Source: Mycolicibacterium komanii
GTDB lineage: Bacteria > Actinomycetota > Actinomycetes > Mycobacteriales > Mycobacteriaceae
Length of the DNA: 64,000 bases
Assembly (NCBI RefSeq): GCF_001050035.1
Contig: NZ_CVTA01000044.1
Location: 186,001 to 250,000 of the forward strand
Reading direction: 5' to 3'
Positions 1 to 8,595 of the stretch are shown piece after piece. Made by a program: the position numbers and the translations under genes. The notes below the pieces were generated by a model. That model searched no databases. It saw nothing but the letters and a program-made list of their open reading frames with translations, and was not told the origin of the DNA. Position 1 is the first letter of the stretch. Each line of letters opens with the position of its first letter.

Positions 1-779
1 GGGGCGGCGTCGATGAGCGCGAGCCGAAGCGCCTGCGCCCATGGCGACGCGGGCCGCGGACCGATCCGTTCGTAGAGGTCGGGTACGGCGTGTGCGACAA
101 CGCGCCGGTCCGCCAGCGCGTAGCCCGCGCCCGACGGCGCCTGCGTCCAGTCGGCGTTGACGCGGAAACTGCCGTCACCGGTGCGGCTGACGTCGCACCC
201 GTGTAGGAACAGTTGGTGGCGGCCGGGAACGTCGATACCTCGCGCGGCCCGCACATAGCCGGGGTGGGCGAAGAGAAGTTGCGCGGGCAACACGCCGCTG
301 GTGATCGACACCTGCGGCCCGTAGAGATCGGTGAGCACGGCGTCGAGCAGCCGGGAGCGCTGCAGCAGACCGGATTCCAGCGTGTTCCACTCGGTGGCCG
401 AGATCACCAGGGGCAGCGCGTCGAGGTGCCACGGCCCCGGTTCGGCGGGTTCGTGGCCGTTGGTGCCGGGTTGGCCGACCACCGAACCGTGGCGGTCGAC
501 CTGGACATAGGTGATGCCGTCGTTGTCGACGAGGCTGCGCACCACGTCGCGCAACTGCGCCAGACCGGGGCGACCGCGCTCGGCCACGCATTCGGCCAGT
601 TCCTGCCATGCCGGGCGGACATCGCCTGCGGCGTCGACGAACTCGTCATAGCCGCTGCCTGCACCCGGTCGCACATCGAACAGCGCCTGCTGGACGCGCG
701 CGGTGCGGTATCTGCCCAGCAGGTCGTCGGGAGCATTCGGTGCCGGAAGTGCCATCAGTGCAGAACCGTAACCGGTCAC
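1..779 (-). CDS. Circularly permuted ATP-grasp type protein, N-terminal part (gene cut by window edge)
   Basis: This is the first ~259 codons of a larger gene; the rest lies beyond base 1. The translated start contains LPAPNAPDDLLGRY, GRPGLAQLRDVVR, DNDGITY and WNTLESGLLQRSRLLDAVLTD, which resembles the N-terminal part of the circularly permuted ATP-grasp/alpha-E fusion proteins represented by Rv2567 of M. tuberculosis. In that family this region precedes a peptide-ligase-like ATP-grasp core, but the substrate is not known to me. The GTG at 777-779 overlaps the stop of the upstream DUF389 gene as GTGA, which suggests translational coupling. An in-frame ATG lies at 753-755, and neither start has a strong Shine-Dalgarno sequence. 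The family assignment rests on motif recognition plus matching gene order with Rv2567-Rv2571c-Rv2572c. Confidence 0.7.
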   Translation of the reverse strand, partial: MTGYGSALMALPAPNAPDDLLGRYRTARVQQALFDVRPGAGSGYDEFVDAAGDVRPAWQELAECVAERGRPGLAQLRDVVRSLVDNDGITYVQVDRHGSVVGQPGTNGHEPAEPGPWHLDALPLVISATEWNTLESGLLQRSRLLDAVLTDLYGPQVSITSGVLPAQLLFAHPGYVRAARGIDVPGRHQLFLHGCDVSRTGDGSFRVNADWTQAPSGAGYALADRRVVAHAVPDLYERIGPRPASPWAQALRLALIDAA

Positions 780-1714
780 CCCGGAATGCGGCGCGGCGCG
801 CTGTGCCTCCGGTCGGCCAACCGCCGTGTCCACAGCACGAGCACACCGGCCAGCACGATCGCGACCAGGTTGACCGCCAGCTGGGATGCGGACTTGGCCG
901 CGATGTCCCAGTCCCCGACCGTGCCGGCGACGACCGCGAAGCCCGCGGCCGGCACCGTCATGACCGAGATGAAAACACCCACGAGCGCAGCGGATTTCGA
1001 GGTGATCAGCGACAGCATCCCGGCCGTGCCGGCGAGGAACGCGACGACGAACGACAGCGGCCCGACCTGGAAGATGAAGTCGACCTCGTCCAGTTCGCTG
1101 GTGCTGGTGACCGTGATCCAGCCGATCGCCTCACCCGCCAGGACCGCAGCCGATGTGACGAGCATCGCGACCGGGAAGCCGACCAGCAGCGCCAACGCCG
1201 CGCGTCGTGCGAGGTACCCCCGGCGGCGCACCAGCGACACCGCCAGCGCCGCCAGCGGCCCGAACTCGGGGCCCACCACCGTCGCACCCACGACCGTGAC
1301 CGGCGAGTCGGTCACCACACCGATCGACGCGATCAGGCACGCCACGCACAGGAAGGCTAAGAACGTGACGTTCAGGCTCGATTCCTCGCGGGTGCGCACC
1401 GCCAGCTCGTCCCACACCACCGCATCGGCAGGATCGCCGTCGGCCTCGTCCTCGGCGCGGTACGCACGGGCGGAGAGCACGGTGTCGACGAAGTCCAGGG
1501 TGATCGCGCCGCGGTCCTTCACCCCCAGCTTCTTGAGCGCAGCGATGACGTCGTTGGCCGACTCCCTGGCGATGTCGGCGGTGATCTCGTCCCCGCGCGG
1601 ATCCACGGCGGCGTCGCGGTGGATGACGATGTGGGTCACGCCCGGGTTGTCCTGCAGGGCGGCCATGACGGCGTCGCGCTGATCCGTCGGCGAGATGACG
1701 CGCAGATGCAGCAC
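776..1714 (-). CDS. DUF389 integral membrane protein (Rv2571c-like)
   Basis: 312-residue protein with a soluble N-terminal domain of about 110 residues, followed by about six hydrophobic segments between residues 115 and 300. The membrane part carries TDSPVTVVGATVVGPEFGPL near 135-154, a signature of DUF389 proteins, followed by SLVRRRGYLARRA. The family is a multi-pass membrane protein of unknown activity, found widely in actinobacteria. The gene sits just upstream of the ATP-grasp type gene with a GTGA overlap. In M. tuberculosis the equivalent Rv2571c lies between the same ATP-grasp gene region and aspS, so the order is kept, although the HxlR-to-DUF4436 block (about 1.76-5.73 kb) is inserted between them here. 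Confidence 0.85.
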   Translation of the reverse strand: MLHLRVISPTDQRDAVMAALQDNPGVTHIVIHRDAAVDPRGDEITADIARESANDVIAALKKLGVKDRGAITLDFVDTVLSARAYRAEDEADGDPADAVVWDELAVRTREESSLNVTFLAFLCVACLIASIGVVTDSPVTVVGATVVGPEFGPLAALAVSLVRRRGYLARRAALALLVGFPVAMLVTSAAVLAGEAIGWITVTSTSELDEVDFIFQVGPLSFVVAFLAGTAGMLSLITSKSAALVGVFISVMTVPAAGFAVVAGTVGDWDIAAKSASQLAVNLVAIVLAGVLVLWTRRLADRRHSAPRRIPG

Positions 1715-1763
1715 ATCGGCACCCTACGCATGGCGTGCCTGCTCGCGTCGCCGAACGGTCGGT

Positions 1764-2231
1764 TCACCGCTTCAGCCGCACCGCCAGTTCGTCGGGCGGA
1801 ACGCGGTGGCCTTCGGCACACCGGATCTCGACCGTGGCCTCCGCGCCGCACCCCTGGTGTGCCAGGCGCAACGGCGTGCGGTTGGGCAGGTGGCGCCTGC
1901 CCCACTCGAACATCGCCCAGACCACCGGCATGAACTCCCGGCCGGCCTCGGTGAGCACGTACTCGTCGCGGCTGCGCTGGCCGGGCTCCTGGTAGGGCTG
2001 CCGCTCGAGCAGTCCGGCCTCGACGAGATCCGAAAGCCGGGACGCCGCGGCGGCTTTGGTGATCCCGACCCGGCGCCAGAAGTCTTCGAACCGGGTGGTG
2101 CCGTAGTACGCCTCGCGCATGATGAGCATCGCCGACTTCGTGCCCAGCACCGCCATCGTCTTCTCGATCGGACACTCCCCGACCGCCGACCAGGCGTCCC
2201 GGTCGGCCAGCCTCCCCTGCAGAACTGTCAT
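1764..2231 (-). CDS. HxlR-family winged-helix transcriptional regulator
   Basis: 155-residue protein with a single HxlR (MarR-like winged-helix) domain. It has the typical early motif CPIEKTMAVLG with its conserved cysteine, then RFEDFWRRVGITKAAAASRL as the recognition-helix region, and LVEAGLLERQPYQEPGQRS forming the wing. I chose the ATG at 2229-2231 because an AGGGTGA Shine-Dalgarno-like sequence lies just upstream. Starting instead at the ATG at 2259-2261 would put the coding start against the palindromic operator at 2262-2290. The gene diverges from a thiolase gene, so it probably controls that gene and itself. The ligand is unknown; HxlR members commonly sense electrophiles or oxidants through a cysteine, but this is not proven here. 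Confidence 0.88.
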   Translation of the reverse strand: MTVLQGRLADRDAWSAVGECPIEKTMAVLGTKSAMLIMREAYYGTTRFEDFWRRVGITKAAAASRLSDLVEAGLLERQPYQEPGQRSRDEYVLTEAGREFMPVVWAMFEWGRRHLPNRTPLRLAHQGCGAEATVEIRCAEGHRVPPDELAVRLKR

Positions 2232-2261
2232 GGAATTCACCCTACCCCTGAGTTGTTTCAT

Positions 2262-2290
2262 CTATACCTAGCTGGTATAGCTGGGTATAG
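2262..2290. promoter_or_regulatory. Probable HxlR operator: inverted repeat plus a third half-site
   Basis: CTATACC at 2262-2268 and GGTATAG at 2274-2280 form a perfect 7-bp inverted repeat with a 5-bp spacer. A further GGTATAG lies at 2284-2290, exactly 10 bp after the second arm. The site is in the gap between the HxlR gene and the divergent thiolase gene. Binding by the HxlR protein is inferred from position and symmetry. Confidence 0.7.
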
Positions 2291-2325
2291 ACAAGTTCAC
2301 TCAGCGTGGAGGCAAGGAGGCAGCA

Positions 2326-3507
2326 ATGTCCGGATTCTCAGGCCGGGACGCCGTCATCGTCGGAGCGGTTCGCACCCCGATCGGCAAGGGCAAGGCGAAC
2401 GGAGCGCTGCACGACGTGCTGCCGGTAGACCTGCTCGCACACAGTCTCAAGGAACTGGTGGCCAAGACCGGGATCGACCCGGTGCAGATCGACGACGTCA
2501 TCGCCGGGGCCGTCACCCAGGTCGGCGACCAGGCGGTCAACATCGCGCGCAATGCCCTTCTGGGGGCGGGGTTCCCGGAGTCCGTACCGGGCACGACGGT
2601 CGACCGTCAGTGCGGCAGCAGCCAGCAGGCCATCCATTTCGCCGCCCAGGGTGTGATTTCGGGCGCATACGACATCGTCGTCGCCGCTGGGGTGGAGTCG
2701 ATGTCGCGGGTGCCGATGGGTTCGAGCGTGCTGCCGGGCAGCGACCCGTTCGGCGCGATGGCGCAGCGGTATCCCGACGGCCTGGTGCCCCAGGGCATCA
2801 GCGCGGAGTTGATCGCCGCGAAGTGGGGCCTGTCGCGTCAACAGCTCGACGAGTTCTCCGCGGGCAGCCACGAGAAGGCCGCCGCCGCGACCAAGGAGGG
2901 CCGCTTCGACAACGAGCTGATCCCGGTCAACGGCCTCGCCACCGACGAGATCATTCGGCCCGGCACGACCGTCGACACGCTGGCCGCGCTGAAGCCGGCG
3001 TTCTACAACCCCGCCTACGAGCAGCGCTTCCCGCAGATCAATTGGGAGATCACCCCGGGCAACTCGTCGCCCCTGTCCGATGGCAGCGCGGCGGTGCTGA
3101 TCACCACCAGCGAGGTGGCCGCACGCCTGGGTCTGCGCCCGCTCGCCCGTATCCACTCGATGACCGTCGTCGGGTCCGATCCGCTCTACATGCTGACCGG
3201 TGTCATCCCCGCGACCGAGAAGGTGCTGCGGCGCGCCGGGCTGACGCTCGCCGACATCGACCTGTTCGAGGTCAACGAGGCGTTCGCACCCGTCGTCCTG
3301 GCCTGGGCACACGACACCGGCGCCTCTCTCGCGAAGACGAACGTCAACGGCGGCGCGATCGCGATCGGTCACCCGCTGGGCGCCAGCGGTGCCCGCATCA
3401 TGACCACATTGGTGAACGCGCTCGAGCAGCGCGGCGGGCGCTACGCGTTGCAGACGATGTGTGAGGGCGGCGGCATGGCCAACGCCACCATCATCGAGCG
3501 CCTCTGA
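2326..3507 (+). CDS. Acetyl-CoA acyltransferase / thiolase
   Basis: 393-residue thiolase that either cleaves 3-ketoacyl-CoA with CoA or condenses acyl-CoA units. The nucleophile C96 lies in DRQCGSSQQA, the histidine H349 in GHPLGASGAR and the second cysteine C379 in MCEGGGMANA, so the full catalytic set is present. The length is normal for the family. A strong AAGGAGG-type ribosome site precedes the ATG. It is the only gene in its transcription unit, controlled from the HxlR-side operator, and a stem-loop follows its stop codon. The chain-length preference cannot be read from the sequence. The absence of adjacent FadB/FadE genes argues for a stand-alone role rather than a full beta-oxidation operon. 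Confidence 0.92.
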   Translation: MSGFSGRDAVIVGAVRTPIGKGKANGALHDVLPVDLLAHSLKELVAKTGIDPVQIDDVIAGAVTQVGDQAVNIARNALLGAGFPESVPGTTVDRQCGSSQQAIHFAAQGVISGAYDIVVAAGVESMSRVPMGSSVLPGSDPFGAMAQRYPDGLVPQGISAELIAAKWGLSRQQLDEFSAGSHEKAAAATKEGRFDNELIPVNGLATDEIIRPGTTVDTLAALKPAFYNPAYEQRFPQINWEITPGNSSPLSDGSAAVLITTSEVAARLGLRPLARIHSMTVVGSDPLYMLTGVIPATEKVLRRAGLTLADIDLFEVNEAFAPVVLAWAHDTGASLAKTNVNGGAIAIGHPLGASGARIMTTLVNALEQRGGRYALQTMCEGGGMANATIIERL

Positions 3508-3510
3508 GCC

Positions 3511-3567
3511 GAGCGATTTCGGTGCACTACCTATCGCCCAGCGACCGGAAGCGCACCGAAATCACTC
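3511..3567. terminator. Long stem-loop between convergent genes
   Basis: GATTTCGGTGC (3515-3525) pairs perfectly with GCACCGAAATC (3553-3563). With one mismatch the stem extends outward to 3511 and 3567. The loop is 27 nt and there is no run of T. The right arm includes the last codons and stop of the convergent deazaflavin-type gene. It probably acts as a bidirectional 3'-end structure. Confidence 0.55.
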
Positions 3568-3984
3568 TCGGGCGAGCTCGAAGACCGGGATGACCCGGCT
3601 GGTCTTGGCCTGGTACTCGCGGAACACCGGCGTGATCTCGACCAGCTTCGGGTAGAGCTCGTCGCGCTCGTCGCGGGGCAGTTCCCGGGCGGTGGCGTCG
3701 TATTCGTCTGCGCCGATCTCGAGGTGGACCCGCGGATAGGCCCGCAGGTTGTGCACCCACGCCGGATCCTTGTCGGCGCCGGCGAACGACCCGACGACGT
3801 AGACCCTGTCGTCGATGCGGAAGTACGCCAGCGGCGACAACCGCGGCTGAGCAGACTTCGCACCGGTGGTGTGCAGCAGCAGGAGGTTCCCACCCTCGAA
3901 CGGTCCGCCGACCTTGCCGCCGTTGGCGCGGAACTCCGCCACGACGCCCGCGTTGAAGTCCTTGAAGTCGTCGATCTCGGTCAT
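3562..3984 (-). CDS. Nitroreductase/deazaflavin-dependent oxidoreductase (Ddn family)
   Basis: 140-residue protein of the split-beta-barrel family to which the F420-dependent nitroreductase Ddn belongs. Recognisable parts are GGPFEGGNLLLLHTTGAKS, RLSPLAYFRIDDRVYVVGSFAG, DPAWVHNLRAYPRVHLEIG and a C-terminal EITPVFREYQAKTSRVIPVFEL. In this family such proteins bind F420 and reduce quinones or other lipophilic acceptors at the membrane; the substrate here is unknown. The ATG at 3982-3984 is preceded by GGAGAAGGA, a good ribosome site. It diverges from an SDR gene at 4042 and is convergent with the thiolase. Confidence 0.88.
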   Translation of the reverse strand: MTEIDDFKDFNAGVVAEFRANGGKVGGPFEGGNLLLLHTTGAKSAQPRLSPLAYFRIDDRVYVVGSFAGADKDPAWVHNLRAYPRVHLEIGADEYDATARELPRDERDELYPKLVEITPVFREYQAKTSRVIPVFELARE

Positions 3985-4041
3985 TCCTTCTCCAAGTCCC
4001 GGCGGACGCCTCGCTATTCCGCACCCGCATAATCGACGATC

Positions 4042-4836
4042 ATGCGGGTCATCGTCACGGGCGGTAACAGCGGCGTCGGCAAGGCCACGGCAGCGGCCCT
4101 GGCCGCCGACGGGCACCGCGTGATGATCGCCTGCCGCGACGTCGACAAGGGCCGTAAAGCCGCCGACGAGATCACCGGGGACGTCGAGGTCGCCGCCCTC
4201 GATCTCGCCGACCTGTCCAGCGTGCGCTCGTTCGCCGAGTCGGTGGAAGCCGTTGACGTGCTGGTGAACAACGCCGGCGTGATGGGAATGCCGTTGACGC
4301 GCACCGCCGATGGCTTCGAGGCCCACATCGGCGTCAACCACCTCGGCCACTTCGCGTTGACGTGTCTGTTGGCCGACCGGATCACCGACCGGGTGATCTC
4401 GGTGGCCAGCGCGACGTATCTGTTCTGCAGCCTGCACCTCGACGACCTGAACTGGCATCGGCGCAAGTACTCGAAGTGGAGCGCCTACGGCGAATCCAAA
4501 TTGGCGAACCTGCTGTTCGTCGCGGAACTGGCCCGCCGCGGCGTGCGTGCGTATGCGACCGACCCCGGCGCGACCGACACCGACATCACCCGATCGCTGG
4601 GCATGGGCGAGCACCGGCGGATCCGGCGCCTGATGCACACCCCCGCCCAAGGTGCCCGGGCCACGCTGCAGGCGGTGACGACCGACCTGCCGAGCGGCAC
4701 CTATCTGGCGCCCCGCTTCAACCAGATCGGCAGGCCCAAGGTGACGCGGTTGCGGCCGAAGGCCGTGGATCCGGCTACGGCGCAGCGTTTGTGGGACGCG
4801 TCGGCCGAACTCACCGGGTGCAACTGGCCAGCCTGA
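4042..4836 (+). CDS. Short-chain dehydrogenase/reductase
   Basis: 264-residue SDR. The cofactor motif TGGNSGVG is at residues 6-13, NNAG at 76-79 and the catalytic pair Y149/K153 in AYGESK. It resembles the retinol-dehydrogenase/WW-oxidoreductase-like subgroup: the motifs DLADLSSVRSFA and GVNHLGHFALT are typical. It probably uses NADP(H), since R32 follows the second strand (ACRDVDKGRKA). The substrate is unknown. The start is separated by only 57 bp from the divergent Ddn-type gene. A CATAAT sequence ends 8 nt before the ATG and could be a -10 for a very short or absent leader. Confidence 0.88.
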   Translation: MRVIVTGGNSGVGKATAAALAADGHRVMIACRDVDKGRKAADEITGDVEVAALDLADLSSVRSFAESVEAVDVLVNNAGVMGMPLTRTADGFEAHIGVNHLGHFALTCLLADRITDRVISVASATYLFCSLHLDDLNWHRRKYSKWSAYGESKLANLLFVAELARRGVRAYATDPGATDTDITRSLGMGEHRRIRRLMHTPAQGARATLQAVTTDLPSGTYLAPRFNQIGRPKVTRLRPKAVDPATAQRLWDASAELTGCNWPA

Positions 4837-5730
4837 TCACTCCTTCTGCCGCCACCAGGCCACGATGTAGAGCACCATCGCGGCCGCCAGTGCGATCAGC
4901 ACCCACAAGACCACCGCGAGATCGATCCACGCGCCTGGCGGGGGCGCGCCGGGCAACAGGTTTCGCAACGGAACCACGGCGAACAACATCGCCGCGAACC
5001 AGGTCGTCAACGGCGGCAGGAACTTTCGGCGACCGAGCACCGTCTCGATCGCCACGAACAGCGCGGCCGCCGGCAGCGCGATCAGCACCAGAAGGACCCC
5101 GATGTCGAACGCGAGCGCTCCCCTGGTGCGCTCGGTGGTGAAGCGGACCGTGGGCACCGAGTCGGCGCTGCCGTGCTCTGTGCGCACGTCCCACCCGTTG
5201 ATCTGCCCCGCGACGACGACGGGCGCCACGATCGGGCGGGGTTGCGGCCCACCGCTCAGGAAGGCCTGCACGCCGATGATGTCGGTGATGAAAGTGTCGA
5301 AGGGCCAGTTGTCGGGATCGCCGACGGCGACCAGTTGAGTCGTCGTGTCATTCCCGGAGAGGGCGGGATGCACGTAGATCAGGTCGCCCGAACTGCTCCG
5401 GGAGGTCAACCGGATGGTGATGTCGTCGGTCTCGCCTGCCTGCAGTTCGGGGCCCGGGTGCAGCAGGACGTCGGCCACCAGACGGTTCTGGATCGCGTTC
5501 ATCTCCCGTAGCCGGATGATGACGACGGTCTCGCCGGTGACCGACGGTTCGGAGAACTGGAAGTGACGATGCGCGGGCTCGAGCAGCGCGTAGCCGATCA
5601 GGGAGCCGATGTAGACGGCGATGACGGCCACCACCGTCGTCACGACGGTGATCCGCCGTCGCCGGCTCCCGGCCGTACCCGTCGTCGGCGAGACCACACC
5701 TGTCACGCGCGGATCGTAGCCTCGCTGCAA
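4837..5730 (-). CDS. DUF4436 membrane protein
   Basis: 297-residue protein. A basic N-terminus (GSRRRR) leads into a membrane segment at about residues 27-49. An extracytoplasmic domain of about 150 residues follows, and then three or four membrane segments run from about residue 203 to the end. The exterior domain has the pattern VVIIRLREMNAIQNRLVADV and DNWPFDTF that I associate with DUF4436. The function is unknown. Its stop codon directly abuts the stop of the convergent SDR gene. Upstream of its start, only 21 bp separate it from the end of aspS, so it may be read from aspS transcription. Confidence 0.75.
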   Translation of the reverse strand: MQRGYDPRVTGVVSPTTGTAGSRRRRITVVTTVVAVIAVYIGSLIGYALLEPAHRHFQFSEPSVTGETVVIIRLREMNAIQNRLVADVLLHPGPELQAGETDDITIRLTSRSSSGDLIYVHPALSGNDTTTQLVAVGDPDNWPFDTFITDIIGVQAFLSGGPQPRPIVAPVVVAGQINGWDVRTEHGSADSVPTVRFTTERTRGALAFDIGVLLVLIALPAAALFVAIETVLGRRKFLPPLTTWFAAMLFAVVPLRNLLPGAPPPGAWIDLAVVLWVLIALAAAMVLYIVAWWRQKE

Positions 5731-5751
5731 CCAGATCCGGTGGGATTCGGG

Positions 5752-7518
5752 TCAGTCGGCCTTCGGCTTGGCGTCGATACCGGATTCTTTGCGCTGTTGC
5801 GCCGTGATCGGCGCGGGCGCGCCGGTCAGCGGGTCGACACCGCCGCCGGACTTCGGGAACGCGATCACTTCGCGGATCGAGTCCGCACCGGCGAGCAGCG
5901 CGGTGGTGCGGTCCCACCCGAACGCCAGGCCGCCGTGCGGTGGGGCGCCAAAGGTGAACGCCTCCAACAGGAATCCGAACTTCTCCTCGGCCTCGGCCTT
6001 GTCGATACCCATCACCGCGAACACCCGCTCCTGAACGTCTCGGCGGTGGATACGGATCGAGCCGCCGCCGATCTCGTTGCCGTTGCAGACCACGTCGTAC
6101 GCGTCGGCGAGCACGGCGCCGGGATCGGTGTCGATGCGGTCCTCGAACTCCGGCTTGGGGGCGGTGAACGCATGGTGCACCGCGGTCCACGCGCCGGAGC
6201 CGACCGCGACGTCACCGTGTGCGGTCGCCTCGTCGGCGGGCTCGAACAGCGGCGGGTCCACCACCCAGGTGAACGCCCAGGCGTGGGGATCGATCATGTC
6301 GAGCCGCTTGGCGATCTCGATGCGGACCGCGCCGAGCAGCGCGCGCGAGCTCTTCGCCGGGCCGGCCGAGAAGAACACGCAGTCACCGGGCTTCGCACCG
6401 ACGTGGGCGGCCAGGCCGTCGCGCTCGGCGTCGGACAGGTTCTTGGCCACCGGACCGCCCAGCGTGCCGTCCTCGGCGACCAGCACGTAGGCCAACCCCT
6501 TGTGCCCGCGCTGTTTGGCGAAGTCCTGCCAGGCGTCCAGCGTGCGCCGGGGCTGGGAGGCGCCGCCGGGCATGACGACCGCCCCGACGTACGGCGCCTG
6601 GAACACCCGGAACGGGGTGTCGGAGAAGTACTCGGCGCACTCGACGAGCTCGAGTCCGAACCTCAGATCGGGCTTGTCCGAACCAAACCGGCGCATGGCG
6701 TCGGCGTAGGTGATCCGCGGCAGCGGCAGCGGGACGTCGTAGCCGATCAGCCGCCACAGCGCCGCGACCACCTCCTCGGCGACCGCGATCACGTCCTCGG
6801 AGTCGACGAAGCTCATCTCGAGGTCCAGCTGGGTGAACTCGGGCTGGCGGTCGGCGCGGAAGTCCTCGTCGCGGTAGCAGCGCGCGATCTGGTAGTAGCG
6901 CTCCATGCCCGCGACCATGAGCAGCTGCTTGAACAGCTGCGGGCTCTGCGGCAGCGCGTAGAACGATCCCGGCTGCAGCCGGGCAGGCACCAGGAAGTCG
7001 CGGGCGCCCTCCGGGGTCGAACGGGTCATCGTCGGCGTCTCGATCTCGACGAAGTCGTGGCGCGCGAGCACCTCACGCGCGGCGGCGTTCGCCTTGGAGC
7101 GCAGCCGGATCGCCTGACCGGGTCCGTCACGGCGCAGGTCGAGGTAGCGGTACTTGAGGCGCGCCTCCTCGCCGGCCTGCTCGTCGAGCTGGAACGGCAG
7201 CGGCGCGCTCTCGCCTAGCACGGTCAGCGAGGTCGCGTTGACCTCGATCTCGCCGGTCGCGATCTCCGCGTTGGCATTGCCTTCGGGGCGGATCTCCACC
7301 ACACCGTCGATGGCGATGCAGAACTCGGCGCGCAACCGGTGCGCCGCCTCCAGGACGCCGGCCTCGCGGAACACCACCTGCGACACCCCCGACGCGTCGC
7401 GCAGATCGATGAAGATGACGCCGCCGTGGTCGCGGCGACGCGCCACCCAGCCGGCCAATGTCACCTTTTGACCGGCGTCGGCGGGCCGCAACGATCCGGC
7501 GGCATGACTGCGCAGCAC
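5752..7518 (-). CDS. aspS: Aspartyl-tRNA synthetase
   Basis: 588-residue class II synthetase that charges tRNA-Asp. It has an N-terminal OB-fold anticodon domain ([21 protein letters not shown]), motif 2 in [18 protein letters not shown], the bacterial insertion domain and motif 3 in [13 protein letters not shown]. Known mycobacterial AspRS is non-discriminating and also makes Asp-tRNA-Asn, which GatCAB then amidates; this probably applies here. I place the start at the GTG at 7516-7518 ([11 protein letters not shown]), because AGGAG sits six bases upstream and the length then matches mycobacterial AspRS. A longer frame upstream has no such signal. It is divergent from the ketopantoate-reductase-like gene, as Rv2572c is from Rv2573. 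Confidence 0.97.
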   Translation of the reverse strand: MLRSHAAGSLRPADAGQKVTLAGWVARRRDHGGVIFIDLRDASGVSQVVFREAGVLEAAHRLRAEFCIAIDGVVEIRPEGNANAEIATGEIEVNATSLTVLGESAPLPFQLDEQAGEEARLKYRYLDLRRDGPGQAIRLRSKANAAAREVLARHDFVEIETPTMTRSTPEGARDFLVPARLQPGSFYALPQSPQLFKQLLMVAGMERYYQIARCYRDEDFRADRQPEFTQLDLEMSFVDSEDVIAVAEEVVAALWRLIGYDVPLPLPRITYADAMRRFGSDKPDLRFGLELVECAEYFSDTPFRVFQAPYVGAVVMPGGASQPRRTLDAWQDFAKQRGHKGLAYVLVAEDGTLGGPVAKNLSDAERDGLAAHVGAKPGDCVFFSAGPAKSSRALLGAVRIEIAKRLDMIDPHAWAFTWVVDPPLFEPADEATAHGDVAVGSGAWTAVHHAFTAPKPEFEDRIDTDPGAVLADAYDVVCNGNEIGGGSIRIHRRDVQERVFAVMGIDKAEAEEKFGFLLEAFTFGAPPHGGLAFGWDRTTALLAGADSIREVIAFPKSGGGVDPLTGAPAPITAQQRKESGIDAKPKAD

Positions 7519-7583
7519 TGAAACTCCTGAGGAAATCGCCTGACAAGACAACTGCCCAAGTGTAGAGGGGCCGAGTTCGCCGG

Positions 7584-7589
7584 TAACTT
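7584..7589 (+). promoter_or_regulatory. Putative -10 element for a leaderless GTG start
   Basis: TAACTT matches the mycobacterial TANNNT -10 pattern. It is separated by six bases from the GTG at 7596, and no Shine-Dalgarno sequence is present. This spacing fits leaderless transcription. Confidence 0.5.
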
Positions 7590-7595
7590 GGCGCT

Positions 7596-8513
7596 GTGGA
7601 TGAGCGTTCGCGCGAAGACCCTGGCTCCGCGACCCGTATCGCGCTCGTCGGACCCGGTGCGATCGGTTCGACGGTCGCCGCCCTGTTGTATGCGGCGGGC
7701 CACGCGGTGACGCTGTGCGGCCGGACGCCACGCGACTCGATCGAGGTCTTCTCCGACGACCAGGAGCCGATCGTGGTGCCCGGTCCGGTGCTGACCGACC
7801 CGGCCGACGTCGACGGGGCGGTCGACGTGGTGTTGCTGGCGGTGAAGGACACCCAGAACGAGCAGTCGGCCGGATGGCTGGCGACGTTGTGCGACGAACG
7901 CACCGTGGTGTGCGCGCTGCAGAACGGCGTCGAACAGGTCGAGCGCGTCGGCCGCTACTGCCCCGCGTCGACGGTGGTGCCTGCGGCCGTGTGGATTTCG
8001 GCGGAGCCCACGCCGCAGGGGCATGTGCGGCTTCGCACCGGCGCGCGTCTGGTGCTGCCGGACACCGCGGCGGCGCGGACGCTGGCGAATCTGTTCGACG
8101 GCAGCGCGGTCGCCGTCGAGATCGATCCGAACTTCCTCGACGCCGCGTGGCACAAGCTTCTGGTCAACGCGGTGGTGGGATTCATGGTGCTCAGCGGCCG
8201 CCGCTCGGGCATGTTCCGCCGCGAGGACGTCGCCGGCCTGGCCCGCCGCTATTTGGGCGAGTGCCTCGCGGTCGCCCGCGCCGAGGGCGCGAACCTGGGC
8301 GACGAGGTCATCGAGGACATCGTGGGACTGCTCGCGAAGTCGCCGGAGGACATCACGACCTCGATGCTGACCGACCGCGAGGCCGGGCGGCAGTTGGAGT
8401 GGGACATCCGCAACGGCGTGATCGCCCGCAAGGGCGCCGCGCACGGGCTCAGCACGCCGATCAGCGACGTGGTGGTGCCGTTGCTGGCGGCGGCGAGCGA
8501 CGGGCCCGGCTAG
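7596..8513 (+). CDS. 2-dehydropantoate 2-reductase-like protein (Rv2573-like)
   Basis: 305-residue ApbA/PanE-family oxidoreductase. The NADP-binding motif [14 protein letters not shown] is at about residues 18-31. The ALQNGV motif, [13 protein letters not shown] (the conserved lysine and asparagine of the KxxxN region) and the C-terminal EWDIRNG are present. Family members reduce ketopantoate for pantothenate synthesis, but many paralogues act on other 2-ketoacids, so the substrate is not certain. It is divergent from aspS, the same arrangement as Rv2572c/Rv2573. The GTG start is probably leaderless. A stem-loop follows the stop. Confidence 0.85.
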   Translation: MDERSREDPGSATRIALVGPGAIGSTVAALLYAAGHAVTLCGRTPRDSIEVFSDDQEPIVVPGPVLTDPADVDGAVDVVLLAVKDTQNEQSAGWLATLCDERTVVCALQNGVEQVERVGRYCPASTVVPAAVWISAEPTPQGHVRLRTGARLVLPDTAAARTLANLFDGSAVAVEIDPNFLDAAWHKLLVNAVVGFMVLSGRRSGMFRREDVAGLARRYLGECLAVARAEGANLGDEVIEDIVGLLAKSPEDITTSMLTDREAGRQLEWDIRNGVIARKGAAHGLSTPISDVVVPLLAAASDGPG

Positions 8514-8558
8514 CCGGACGATCAAGCGGCGAGGCACGAGTCGCGTTGAGACGTCCGG
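8514..8558 (+). terminator. Imperfect stem-loop after the PanE-like gene
   Basis: CCGGACG (8514-8520) pairs with CGTCCGG (8552-8558). TCAA/TTGA extend the stem inside a small internal loop. There is no T-tract. It lies between two co-directional genes. Confidence 0.45.
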
Positions 8559-8581
8559 TCATCTGACTAGACACGGTCGTT

Positions 8582-8587
8582 TACTGT
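8582..8587 (+). promoter_or_regulatory. Putative -10 element for leaderless SRPBCC gene
   Basis: TACTGT fits TANNNT and ends eight bases before the ATG at 8596. It lies too close to the alternative GTG at 8590, which favours the ATG. Confidence 0.45.
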
Positions 8588-8595
8588 GTGTGGTC

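Noticed and set aside
213..1682. Long open frame on the plus strand opposite the DUF389 gene
   Set aside because: Its translation is rich in Arg, Ala, Ser and Thr with no family motif. The opposite strand encodes a clear membrane protein. It is a GC-rich antisense artefact.
5563..7218. Open frame of about 550 codons antisense to aspS
   Set aside because: The translation is dominated by Arg, Gly, Val and His with no recognisable domain; aspS on the other strand is certain.
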